Source: Varroa destructor (taxonomy: Eukaryota; Arthropoda; Arachnida; Mesostigmata; Varroidae). From it: a DNA stretch of 64,000 nt. The notes beneath the pieces were generated by a model. That model made no database searches. It was not told the DNA's origin and saw only the letters and a program-made list of their open reading frames with translations. Below are positions 13,628 to 25,498 of the stretch, piece after piece. The DNA lies in the NCBI RefSeq assembly GCF_002443255.2, contig NW_019211454.1, forward strand, positions 24,256,782 through 24,320,781, read 5' to 3'. Both the position numbers and the translations under genes were made by a program. Positions within the stretch are counted from its first letter, which is position 1. Each line of letters starts with the position of its first letter.

Positions 13628-14060
13628 GCCCGTTCACTGGTCGGACGAAAGACGAACGGTATTTGGCAGAGAACAAAGTAAAACCGGGTAAGCGATTTTC
13701 GACCCGCCAGCATTGCTTCCAACGAGCTTCTGATAGTTGGTTGTATGGCAGACAGGGAAAGCACGAGGACGCGGCAAGAGAGAATTCGCAATGGCCGGTT
13801 AACGCGACAATGGAATCATCCTTCCACTTATCCCTTGCAGACTCTCCTGTACCGCGACGTATCCTTGCCTAACACAAGCGAATATGCACGCGCGGTGGCC
13901 TATATCTTTTGCTGTCTTGCAATGTCGAGTAGATACGTAGACTGTCCCCGACCCTTGGTCTACTCTCACCACTCGAGGATGTTTCCGGGAAATAAATTAC
14001 ATACTTACGGTAAATTTCGAAATGTCAACTGGCCGCATACATAGGGAAACCGACGCCTAC

Positions 14061-17000
14061 GGCAGATAAGTATACGCTACTTCTAATTTCTTCTCCTCAC
14101 GCTTAGTGCTTTAATATCAGCGGCGCCCTGAAGGTTTCCACGCCGTTACACAAGAATACATTTAAAGTTGCTCTACAAGACAAATTCAGCTGGTACATCG
14201 TATACTTCTCGGTATCTTATATTTAAACACGACAATGCGGTGACATTTCATGACCAGATTGAATATAGTCAATCTTGAACTAAATTTAGGATAAACAAAT
14301 ACAAAATATGTAAATAAATACAGAGTAAGTCTTTGTGCCGGTTTAGAATAATACAAACAAATTAAATCGACTTTTATGTCACTGCTAAGCAAAACATATA
14401 GTTGCCCCTGTGGCCAGTTAACGTTTTGATTATATTCACTTAAAAAGCCTATAACGACCCCCCATTGGTATATTTGATAAAAAGCATATTGGCGAGCAAT
14501 TACAAGTACATATTGTCATCTAAGTAAAAAAAAAAAAAAAGTATTAACCGGATTGAGGCTAAAACTGAAACAAATAGTATTTTCAAATTACATACCGCTG
14601 TTGAGATCGATGAGCTTCTGTCACCTCTCTATTAATACCATAATCCGATCAGTGTAACTTTCGTATGATTTCATATAGTGAAAAATTGTGACAAAATGCT
14701 TTTTACATTCCTCCATTTAGGGAGTTTTGCAAAGACTGGAACAGATGGTAGGCTGATAGTGCAAGGTTCCGCCTCTACAGCAAATACATGAAATTTTCCC
14801 ATCTCAATTCTCGCAGTGTTTGCCCGATCGCTAGAGATGTGTATGATCCGATATTATTATAGCGGAAGATGATCCCTTTTCTAATAACTAATTTCAACCA
14901 GTTTTTTCCAACGGCATGTATCGTAATAATGTTTGCATTAGGGGGTCCGAATCAGTTATTTTTCCAACTAGCATCAGTAGAGCAGCACCTCTTTGGCGTA
15001 AGTCCAAACTCTGCCATAAATCATTAAACACATTTTTCCATCTGTTTTTGTTTTTTGTCTATATGATACGGAGCCATCTAGCTAAAAATACTTCTTCAAC
15101 AAGCAAATATAATTGCAGCGTGCAACATCTAGTCGAAGTTCAGTATTATCATGCTCGCCTGTACACGAAGGAAGTTCCCGCACGGTTCCCCTGCTCGTTG
15201 AACAGCCTGTACGGATTAACCACACGCATCAAGCTACTGAGAGCGAGGATCAAAGGGAGGTGAACTGACGATCTATTGATACTGCACCTGCCGTTTTGGT
15301 AACCTGCAGCTGGACAGTGCAGCCGGCCTCATTGTTTGTTTTACGTTACCTACTGAACGTCCTCCACCTATCGCGCAACTGTTGTGCTGACGAGGAAAAG
15401 CCCTAGAGTGATAGAAAGCTTTTGCGAAACATTGTCGAGGTACTAGACTGCCACATAGATTTCTCATATACCCATCGATTCTTCTACGAGCCTGCGCATT
15501 AAAAAGAAAGGATGAAAAGATTCTAGAGGCATGTTCAAACAGCTATGGCCTAGCGGAGAGAAACAACGCACGTAAGCAGATAAAGCTACTTCGTGCACGC
15601 AAATTCCGGCTGACCGTCGACTGCATGAAACATACATACATGTAGCGCCGTATATGGACTGTGTATAAATTATCCTTTAAGGTCTCTGGACATAACGAGA
15701 AGCCGCAATATAAGCCATTTGCGACCGACCTTTCAGTTATTTTCCTTTCCTTCATTCTCCCCTCTCTGCGTTTGCTCTATCTTCGTTTCAGGTTCTGCTT
15801 TGAAGGAGTGCTGATCGTGCTGTGAGTAATGTTAGTGCCTCCGGGAATCGCTTCGACTGGGGCATCAGCTACGCTATTGGCTTCAGCTAGGCACTGGTGG
15901 GCACCGCGCCTCGCATTGGCGTTGGCTCAACGTGTTAGTTCATTCGTTCTTGCTGTGTTCATCTGCAACCTATTGCTGCCACCTATTGTTCTAATATGTT
16001 CGCTATAATTAAGTCTTCTTGATAATCTAGTTACCCCCCATCGATAGAATAAACAACTCCAGGACAAACGCGACAATGGCCGTAGTCCTTTGCAGCTAGC
16101 GAATCACCTGCACTTCCTGGAGGTAGCTTCGTCCGTCTGTGTGCCAATCAGAAAGAGAGGTGAGTGAGAGTGGAAAGAAAGGTCTCGAGTTTTGGTGATC
16201 GAGCGGTTGGCCACTCGCTGGGTCGCTACTTCGGTTTGTCTGCGACGAAAGCCTTCTCTTAAGACAGCCTTTCGTTCTTCAGGCTTGAACAAGGCTTTTC
16301 TATTGTATCGATTGTTTATCGCTCTTCGCCTTACTACGATTACAGATTCGCTCCTGCACCTTGTGCCGCTCACTAAGTCAATGTTGGCACTTCACGTATA
16401 ATAAGTCCTTAATTATACTACTCGTTGCTACTATTTGAATTTTCCAGTATTTAGTCAGGTGCAACTCGCATGAAGCGTCGCCTGCGTCTACAGCGGGCAG
16501 TTGTACAAGAAGCATGGGCCCAGAAGATTCCCACTGCCTAAATTTGTGCCTACCAACTTCTTTCGAAGGTAAGTTGACCTATGCCTCGAGGCACTCTGCC
16601 CGTAATGGTGCAATGAATACAAATTTTAGGTCAATGGTCCTTTCACAGAGAAGCATTAACAGAAATATGTGTACTATGCAGAAAGAGCAAATACTTCAGC
16701 CTAAAGAGAAAAATAGTCTTACTACATTAATCATGATGGTATACTATAAAGTAAATGATTTGGATTTGGACTATACCTTCTGAACTATATATGATGTGCT
16801 TGCAGCGATGTGAATTCTAAAAGACTCTAGAACACTAAAGCCGCTATACAGTATCTAAAGTCGCTACCTGCATATCTTGGCAAGGGGCTTTTCGAGTTAA
16901 AATCTGCTTACCTCTCTATCCTAGATATGATATTTGCATTGCAGTTCCTTTAAACACAAACATCTTTTATTTGACTTAATTCATCGGCTGTAGTAGTATC

Positions 17001-17450
17001 TTGAAGCGTTTCATGTATTTTTAGTCGACCTATAGTTTTTGAGATACTATTATTCGAAGCCGTAAGGAGTCCTCTTATATTTAGCACTCAGAGCCAGCTT
17101 GTATGGGAACGCGTTTAAGAGGGGGTAGCATAATATTGGAGAACGTCAGTAGCACCTGGCGGTCTAGCAAGGATAGCGGTATTTGTTCGTTCCTAGATAA
17201 AGCAGGCGTTTATTACAGGGTAATAGTTTTTGAATCACATTAATAATACACAGCCGAAGTTTTATTGTCTGACCTCAGCAAACCCGTTTACTTAAATACC
17301 GAGAGCTATGATTTCTTTTCTATTAAACGAGCTCCATTTGTTGTTAGCAAGTTAAGGCAGTTAGGTCAGAGCGGCTGGGAACGCACCAGGCACGCACTTA
17401 GATATTATTACAATCATTAGAGGAACATGGTAACAGTTCCTCTCCGTGCT
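14061..17450. other. Mixed AT-rich non-coding DNA
   Basis: No confident gene. It holds a 15-base A run near 14526-14540, an unassigned 115-codon frame at 14916-15263 (plus) and the candidate exon at 16448-16568. The remainder shows no structure I can name. Confidence 0.45.
16448..16568 (+). CDS. Candidate internal exon, function unknown
   Basis: A pyrimidine-rich tract ending TTTTCCAG at 16447 could be a splice acceptor, and GAAG|GTAAGT at 16568/16569 is a consensus donor. The 121 bases between are open in one frame (40 codons, starting TAT TTA GTC). The peptide includes the stretch MGPEDSHCLNLCLPTSFE near its end and is not a family I recognise. A stretch this short is open by chance quite often, so the support comes mainly from the matched splice sites. 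No neighbouring exon was found that clearly continues it. Confidence 0.2.
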
Positions 17451-19455
17451 CCCGATGCGGCAACTATAGCCATACTCATTTCTAGCATTCGCTGCCGACT
17501 CGACTTTGCTCGTCTCCTGCTAGCTCCTTTCCAGGAGAAAAGGATCTCGTTTCTTTATATAGCATAGTCCTTGTCAAGACCAGGTGATACATGCCCCCTT
17601 ATGGTTATATTCACCATTGGCGCGATTAGCTATCCCTGCTGCAGCAAAGAACGAATAGGCTATAAGACGCTAGAGGAATACGAGGTCCCTATCCGCGCTG
17701 TCATATACACTGACGTGCACCGTCTGTGCGTGCATACACGCCGGCCAAATCGATGCACATGCATACATATACTGTGAAACGTTGAATAACAGCTGTTTTT
17801 ATGCACTAATATGCCATCGAAATTCATGCTATCATCCGCTGTGACTCTCATCATATTGAGTAATTCGAGACCAAGTGAATATATTCAAGCACTAATAATG
17901 AGCGATACGTTACTATCGTCAGTACCCTTCATCATCTGGCGGTAATGGTCACAGTGGTCTTCTGCATTGAGCAGGAGGATCAATGCTTTTTACCTATTAC
18001 TGTGGCTACCGCCGTATATGTTGCAGCCTCACACGCTGGAGCGGTACTCCGCTTACGTGAATATTCTCTCAAGTCATCTATCTATAGACTGGCCGTTTTC
18101 CACTGTGCACTCGCTGCTGATGTCTGTTTATCCATCTCTTGTTGTCTTTTTACCGGTATCTACGCTGTTGGCTGTGATCCATTGGCGTCATCGTTGGTGA
18201 TACGTTCTACCTGTTGCCTTTTTCTTTTGCTCTCTTTAATGGTCTACCTTTCACTGAAATATTCTTTCTACGTCAGCGAAAACAAAATAAGCTGCTTTCT
18301 TCAGTTCACCATGCAGCCTGCTTCGCTCGCGCGCTCCTCGTAAACGGCATTGGATTCAACGACGAGATTTGTTCTTCGATTGACAGTTGAGCTGCAGGCT
18401 CTCACGTGTTCGCGGTAGACTTCCACGTGCGGTTTTCGACGTCTGTCCGTACAGCCCTGATTGTCAATCTCCACTAATAAGCAGCCATAAAAGGCACGAA
18501 AACGGCCAGAGCAGCGCTGCAAATAAATCTTGCAATGATCACACTGTGCGCTCGTTCGTGTTAGAAATTGACAGATTGTGGCAAAGGTATCATTTATACG
18601 AGTAAATTAAAAGCGACGGCAGCACAGAGGCGAACGAATGACGGTACGAGGATCGTTAGAACAGGACTTCACGGTTACAGAAGCCTGAACAAGTGCGCCA
18701 TCGCATTCACAACCGCCATTCAAATAAAAGTGAAGAATATGGAGTTGGGAATTAAGCATTTCGGAGACAAGGTAGCAGCGGCAGTAACAGGGCCCGTCCA
18801 GGCCAAACTAAACGAATCGACGTTAGCAGGCTTAAGAAGGCAGAGAGCAACGCACATCTCACCAGACTATACAGCCAGCTGGCTGACTGCAAGTCGCCAT
18901 GGAGCGTAGCGCAGTATGATATAGACATATATGATCATATGCTTCGTATTTATGCAGACTGGGTCGGCGTTTAGTAGAACTACCGATAGCGCTGCTACGA
19001 TGGTGGCAGTGGTACGGGTGGTGTGTAAACCATTTCTGTACTGTTAATGCTGCTCTTACCACCTCTGCTACTATTTGTTGTACTACCAAATGTTGGGAAA
19101 GAGCTGGTAAAAGAGGCAGGTCGTCGAGTAAGCTCGGTTGAGACCCGTTCCGAATGTCGGGCGCGGCAGAGAACTTCGAGGAGCATTCGAAGTGACGGGC
19201 GCACACACCCACTGACTCGGTGGCGGCGAACACACACCCCTTCTAGTCGCTACCGCTGCGCTCGGTCTTTCTTTCGTCTCTAGCTATTCTTGGCCACATA
19301 TATGTCGACACAGACAGATACACATGCGCATAGGCACATGTTCAGCGGCTTTAGGTTACAGCATCCACAGTTCCCTCTTTTACTCCGATGCCACTATTTG
19401 CCCACATTCCCATACATTGCACTTCCCAATATTCTCTATCTACACGGAAAACGTC

Positions 19456-19520
19456 AGAGCGGTGTGCAAAATCCATACACTAAGAGTATATGGATTTTGC
19501 ACACCGCTCTTAGTATATGG
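19456..19520. repeat. 27-bp repeat array in both orientations, nested inverted repeats
   Basis: A 27-bp unit begins AGAGCGGTGTGCAAAATCC (19456-19482). After a 2-base spacer, its inverted copy lies at 19485-19510, lacking one end base. The first 10 bases of another inverted copy follow at 19511-19520. Arms 19456-19477 and 19489-19510 are perfectly complementary over 22 bases around an 11-base loop. A second pairing, 19473-19486 with 19507-19520 (13 of 14), shares bases with the first, so the two hairpins exclude each other. I do not see the unit elsewhere in the window. Confidence 0.9.
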
Positions 19521-20464
19521 AACATACTACTCGCGTCGTGCATGCTGCACTTGAATGCTGTTCTAATCCGTTCCGTTTCCACTCTGTTTTTCACCAGGAC
19601 CCCCTGATATCGTAACGGCAACGCTCGTATATGTAGGGTTCTACCTGAACTCGCCAGTTCTAGAAACTTAGAGCTAGAGAACAGAATGTTTCCATATGCG
19701 ATGGATAAGTTGTCCACCTTTCGCTTAGTCTTTTGTTGTACTCAGACTTAGCTCTCTAATTTCATGGTTGGTTAGAGTAAACTTTGAAATTCTGCGGAGC
19801 TCGACAAAGGGGGACAGGTTGAGATTAGCTGCTAACGTAACGCATACGCGAACAGTACAGGACTGTTGGCCGAAGACCATGGTAGACCGGCCAGCTAGGA
19901 AGAACCTGGCGTGGCTAGCAGTAATAGCGCTAAGCGGCCGACTCTATCAGATGACAAGGATCTGCCCGGAATGTCCCTGGCCGACGAAGACCAACCCCAT
20001 AATGTATACAAAGAAAGATCGTTTGTGAGGTAGTACCAAAAAAAAAAGGAATCGCGGGCGTACCAAAGTAACAAAGCAAGCACGATTTATTACACAGGCC
20101 TCTGCTTATTCACTTGTTAGCCTATCTCGTCGTTACGCCTGTTGTCGTCTCTGTTTTATGCTCGAAAATAAAGCTTAGTTTGTTATGAGCGTACGAGTTA
20201 CGAACTAAAGTTTATATAGACTACGGTAATGTCAATGGTGGCGTCGATTTAGTTTATTGAAGCGTTTACAAACAAAAATAATTTTAAAAAAAAACCTAGG
20301 AAAATAAAGGTGTGATATTAAAGAACAGCGCTACGATATCTACACTCCTCGAAAACCTCGTTTCTCGGTTAGTAGGGCACTGCACAGGATCCTATTGACT
20401 AGCCGTCAAATAGGTGTCATGCCCGCAGCGGGGCTGATAGAGCTCGCCAAATCAAAGACAGCAG

Positions 20465-20490
20465 ACGACCGGGTGGCTCAAGTCGGCTAG
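20465..20490 (+). repeat. tRNA-derived SINE head fragment
   Basis: GACCGGGTGGCTCAAGTCGG closely resembles a SINE/tRNA A-box region (TGGCTCAAGTCGG at 20474-20486), followed by CTAGCAGACACAGGCGTAG. It aligns with the head at 1928-1949. No B box is visible downstream, so only the 5' half remains or the rest has decayed. Confidence 0.35.
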
Positions 20491-20956
20491 CAGACACAGG
20501 CGTAGCTTTTTGACACAAAACCGGCTCTGTAATGGCGTTTTCTGTGCCGATTCATTTCATCATGTCGTGCTCTTTTAGTTTTCTTTGCTGTAGATCAGTA
20601 GTTCCGTGTCCCTCTCTCCTACTTGTCCAATCCTCGAGTTGATTTTCCTCTTAGCAACGCCTAACGTTCCATCCAGAGCCGTTCACAGCTACGGCCTTGT
20701 ACACTCACTGGTTCATCTTATTTTTCCTTCCATCTTCTTTAGCCACCGCTATTCCTGCTTCTACTACTGCAAAATGAGATCCTCTGTTTCGACTCCTGAA
20801 CTCTATCAGATTCGACCACGCGTTCTCGACGTTCTCTCGAACACAAATGCGTCTGCATTTCGTGACAAGGAGAACATACGTAAGCGAAGGGCGTGCGGGG
20901 GTGAAAGAGAGAGAGATAGGCGAAAAGAACGACGAAGTACGCGGATAACGGAAGGG

Positions 20957-20984
20957 TCGAGATGGGCCGAGATGGGCCGAGCGC
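20957..20984. repeat. 11-bp tandem duplication
   Basis: GATGGGCCGAG is repeated twice in tandem within a purine-rich plus strand. Only two copies, so of little weight. Confidence 0.6.
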
Positions 20985-23900
20985 AGCAGCTGCCGAACGG
21001 GAACCGATCGGAAAAGAAGGGATGCGGCACCAGTAGAAGAGATTTCTGGACAGTGTATAAGCAGATGCATTACCGATACTTTTTTCGAACCATGCCAGTG
21101 TCAGGCAAAGCACTCACAGGTCAAAAGTGACAGGCAGGTGCGCCTTGACAACGAAAATTTCCCGCTGAGGCGCTTTGCTGTGCTTCTGAATCACACAAGA
21201 ACACTGAACATGCGCTTACCCTCTGTGGCTATATGTTTTGCACTTCAAAGGATCTTGGCCATGGTTCAATCGGTATGTCGACATTGAAGTCAAGCCAGAA
21301 ATGAATTGCGGGATTTCGTGGCATCCCAAGGGGGCTAAAGTTCATCCAAAAGCAAAACTTGGAGTAAGAGATGACCACGACAACGTGGCATACAAAGATA
21401 AAACAAAACTCCAAAAGAGAGCTAGCTAGCCAAAGGATAAACTTAGACTTTGCTTAAAGTCGCTATGACTCCCATTATTTTATTTATTTTCTTTCAAAAT
21501 AGGTTTCAATACGAAACGATACAGCTATTCAGCTAGCCAAAGAAAGATGTTACATTTTTTTGAAACAACTACTGTTTCGCTATTTCTTTGTGAGCCCATC
21601 AGATAAATCTAGTATGGCTCGCAGCAACAATATGTAAAAAATCGAAATATTTCGCGGCGTCCTTATTGCCCATAGAATTTGAAATAGTGCACATTCGATC
21701 AAACGTGTGTGGCAGAGGCGCCGCCGCTCGGTTCTGCCGATTCGAGGTCGCTTGGGTAGCAACTTGCCTAGCGCATTTCCTATAGACAGAGAAACCCTAA
21801 AAGTAGTCATACCATTAGTACAAAGACTCTGGTAATAATTGCTGTCCCGGCACACTTGCCCGCCGTTTATGAAACGACAGTCGCTGGGCCCTCCAGATGC
21901 AAGCCAGTGGCCCTCTTTTTGCACGCTCGCTTCTCCAACCAACGGAGCATGACGAAAAAAGGCCAGTACTAAAAGCAGCGGCAGCGACGATGGCGACCAT
22001 ATCAGAAGTAGCAATGACCTCTAATTAGATCCGCAAGGAATAGGACACAAGCTGTAGGGACGCAGGCTCGCAAAGTATACCCGTGGTAGGCATGCAAACC
22101 AAGCTTCCAAGCGCGGAATAGCAGGCATGCCGAAAACAGGCCACACAGGCTACCAGCAGTGGCACGGTCACTGACTGTCTATGGGATGCTAGTACACTGC
22201 ATCATCACTCATCGATGGCGCCGCGATCGTTGTGAATACCGGACTTCGTCAGCAAGAAAATATGAGTATACATCGCGAGGCTAACTGACTACATAGGAAG
22301 CTATGTACTATTGTCACAACCATGAGCATTTCAATGTGGGATTTACAAGTCGTTTGTTACTTAGGTTTTCTATAGAAGCATTGGTCAATTTGTGGGAAGT
22401 GCTGCTGCACCTCTTACTAGCGTCACGTATCATCCATTTTATTTCATCGTACGTTAGGGTTCAAACTAAGTACGAGCTAAATTTCCCAGATTCCCATATG
22501 AAGTCATTGTGCGAGCACAGCGGGTTTAACCCTTACTTTTTGGTTGCGGGGCAATGTGCTGAAGGGTTGACCGGCTTTTGCGAGTAAAATTATAAAGCCG
22601 GCTGGGGTAGAAGGAAGCTTTAGTAGATGCCTCGCTGCGCGCATCTAAAAAAGAACTACCTCTTCGCTATCTTAATCCCTTTGTAGAACGGCTTCAAAAA
22701 AGAAATTTGTCGTCGTCCATACTCCAACATTCAAAGCCAGCGATGGTGGCTTACAATGAGAGTGCCGATGGGTCGGAGTCAGTGCTGGCTTCTAAAGGGA
22801 TAGCGTCTCACGAAGCATCGAAGGTTAGGTATTTGGGACGTCTATTGTATAGAACAATATCGGAAAGACGGGGTGTACTTGCCTTCTTGTGTGGAGAAAC
22901 TGTTATTCTGAACGAGGAGGGACATAAATTTGAAAGCTGTCGGCCAGGCTGCAGCACAGTCAACGAGTGTCCAAAACAAATTTTATGAAAAGTAGACAAA
23001 AATGGGTTCAGTGTGTTTGTTGCAGACCAAAGGTGTACGGTGAAGGTTAACCCACACACGAAGATGCTGAAAACAGCTTCAAGGGACTGTTATAGAAATC
23101 ATATGGAACTTACGATAGAGGCTCACAAATAGACATACTGTTTTGTCTAATGTCACTTGCTCTGGATAAGGAGTATGAGTTATAATAGAAAACTAACATG
23201 CAGCGCTCATTCGTGTGATGCCGACTCTTCGTACATAGATATCAAACGGTACTTGCTGTTTGGTGTTCATGTTATTCCCATAACAGGATTTCCATTTCGT
23301 GGCAGTCTGTGCAGGGTAAGATCCCAGCATCCGGTCGGCCTTTGGCTTTTTCTCATCACACTTTTACTAAGCTGATTGGCATTTCCTTATTGCTCGGCGT
23401 ATGTGCTTCCTGATCCCCTTCATTCTCACGAATCGTGAGCTAACCTAGATCTGCTTTACATCCCGTGTATCGCATTCCGTCCAGGAAAAAAAATTTGGCA
23501 TTTTGTTTCCTCCGGTCTTCTCTTACTCTGCTAGCCACTTTTAAACGATAAGGACAATAACCACAGTGTCCAGGTATTAAACAATAATTGATGCGGTATT
23601 AGTACATATTTTGCACACACAAATACCTCTATTTTTTATATTGCTTTATGATTACACCCGACGGCTGCCTATATCAATTTGATACAGGAAGACAAAAACC
23701 CATTTACCCAGACAGAATTCGATGTCTGGTACGGCGAAGCTGCCGCGGCCTGTATAGTGACCGTATTCAATTATAACTCGCTATATCTTGGGCAAAACAG
23801 GAGCGGGCAACAGAATGTAAGGAAATGATGGAAGCGATGAGTGTGCAACTGAGATAGGCCAGGACCATGTTGGATTGGCGCTAGCTAATGTCAGTAAGAT

Positions 23901-24417
23901 GCTGCCGGCGCCAGCGAGAAAGAAGGTGGGCAAACGAAACGTATTGACCTGGGTCGGCGAACGGAAAGGAAGACTAAGCTGAAGTAGCAGCAACAACGAT
24001 AAAGGAAGTCGTGTGTGTTCACGATAGTGGTATTAGAAATGGACCAAATCAAATCCCATTTGTGACATTATCCAGAGCCGCATATACCCCAGTAGCATAC
24101 GTGCGAACTCCACTGATAGAATCTGTCGTATTGTTGTTGCAGTTTGTACAGCTGGTATATCTACATCCCGTCTACCCGTTTACTAGAAGCAACTTAGTAA
24201 GCTCAGAAATATAGTAGACTGTTTTGTTAGCAGAGTCAAGTTAAATCCAACCCGACAACCAGACCAGGCACAGACCATATTGTCCTGTTAGGCAAAATGT
24301 ACCAAGGCTGGTCCGACCTTACGAATAGCTTTTCGAAATAGGACACTTACACTGGAAGAACGTCCCTTGCTGCAGGCAAGAGAGTAGATTTAACTCTCAT
24401 TTTATTTAGCACAAGGA

Positions 24418-24436
24418 GCAGCAGCAGCAGCAGCAA
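24418..24436. repeat. GCA trinucleotide repeat
   Basis: Six GCA units followed by AACGGC. On the minus strand one open frame reads it as an alanine run, but no protein family is recognisable there. Confidence 0.8.
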
Positions 24437-25423
24437 CGGCCAAAGTAGTGGTACAGAGAGTACGGAGGATTCGCTGAGCGGAAGCGCTATTGCGAAAGCA
24501 AACGTAAAGCAGAAAGACAGCAGACGTTGCTGTCCAGCTGAGTTGCCGATACGGAAAGAGGCAATTGTGTCGTTTTCGACTGGTCTCCGCCGTGTCGCTG
24601 CGATCGATCACAATAAGCTTGTATCTCTGAAGTCTGCCTTGATCGATTCTCTCTAAAGTCAACTGATCTCACACAGTCCCAGGCTCGTCGCCCACTCTTT
24701 CATTTTTCCCGCTCCTCTCGTTCGACTTCCCTACAACGACAAAGGCAAGGCAGCAGCGCTAACAAATTTCACGTCATTGGACGCATAGACACAGGTGAAC
24801 CAGGAACTAACCGGAGGTATAACGTCCGCATCCTATTGCCCAGAGTCGAACGGCAGCCACTAAATCTCGGACTAGTTATCCACTAGAATCATTTGGCGTT
24901 ATTAGCATTGTGTCATTCATTTTAAATGAGGAAACCGTGTTGCTTTGACGGATCCTTTCGGTGGACGAACCGAAAGATGCAATTCAGCGGTTAATTTTGT
25001 TTCGCTCTGGGTTCGGTTCCGCTGCTTACCCACCCAACGCTCCTGAATTTGATATTCCTGTTGATAGCAATCGGCATTTGATACCTGGCACTCTTTTCTC
25101 ATTTGACGTAGGCGCTTTCGGCGGATTGCTATGTGCGTGTGTTGTCACTCGTTCTATTCAGCCATCTATTTGCTTATATCAGTTACTTACCAATTGAAAC
25201 ACGAATTCTTTCGCCAGCGGCGCCCGTGCTGCCGGCGTGCACCAGCGGCGACACCACGTACCACAGAAATCCAGCTAGAAGGGGCCGCATTAGTACGAGT
25301 TTGTTTGTGCACCAGTAGATTACCTTTCAATTAACGTAGTGCGCTCCTTGCCGTGGCTGCGAAGCGCCGTCCAGGGATGCACACGTATACGTTAAGAGAC
25401 ACAAACACCATATACGACTGTTC

Positions 25424-25498
25424 ACGACGACGACGACAACGGAAACAACAAGAACAAGAAGAAGAAGAAGAAGAAGAACAACAACAACAACAACAACG
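25424..25498. repeat. Compound trinucleotide microsatellite (ACG, AAG, AAC)
   Basis: Consecutive runs of ACG, then mixed AAC, then about seven AAG, then about seven AAC units. The units differ by single substitutions, as expected if one motif expanded from a mutated unit of its neighbour. It lies outside any convincing coding frame. Confidence 0.9.

Larger units (their letters stand above)
9841..14060. other. GC-richer pyrimidine-skewed block
   Basis: Long CT-rich stretches (about 9840-10300 and 11680-12000) generate many frames on both strands, up to 146 codons (11941-12381 minus), none assignable. Contains YY1-like motifs at 10655-10664, 12376-12385 and 13618-13627, a GCT repeat at 10889-10904 and a G-quadruplex motif at 13282-13299. 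It could include untranslated regions or promoters of unseen genes, but nothing in the sequence proves it. Confidence 0.4.

Noticed and set aside
17945..18343. 132-codon frame with hydrophobic segments resembling a membrane protein
   Set aside because: T-rich plus strand produces Leu/Phe/Val/Ser-rich peptides in several frames (17967-18200 is also open), so hydrophobicity is not evidence of coding.
20606..21130. Longest frame in the window, 174 codons on plus
   Set aside because: Three minus-strand frames of 74-124 codons overlap it, the residue make-up follows the local pyrimidine-to-purine switch, no domain is recognisable, and a frame of this length is expected about once by chance in 64 kb of this GC content.
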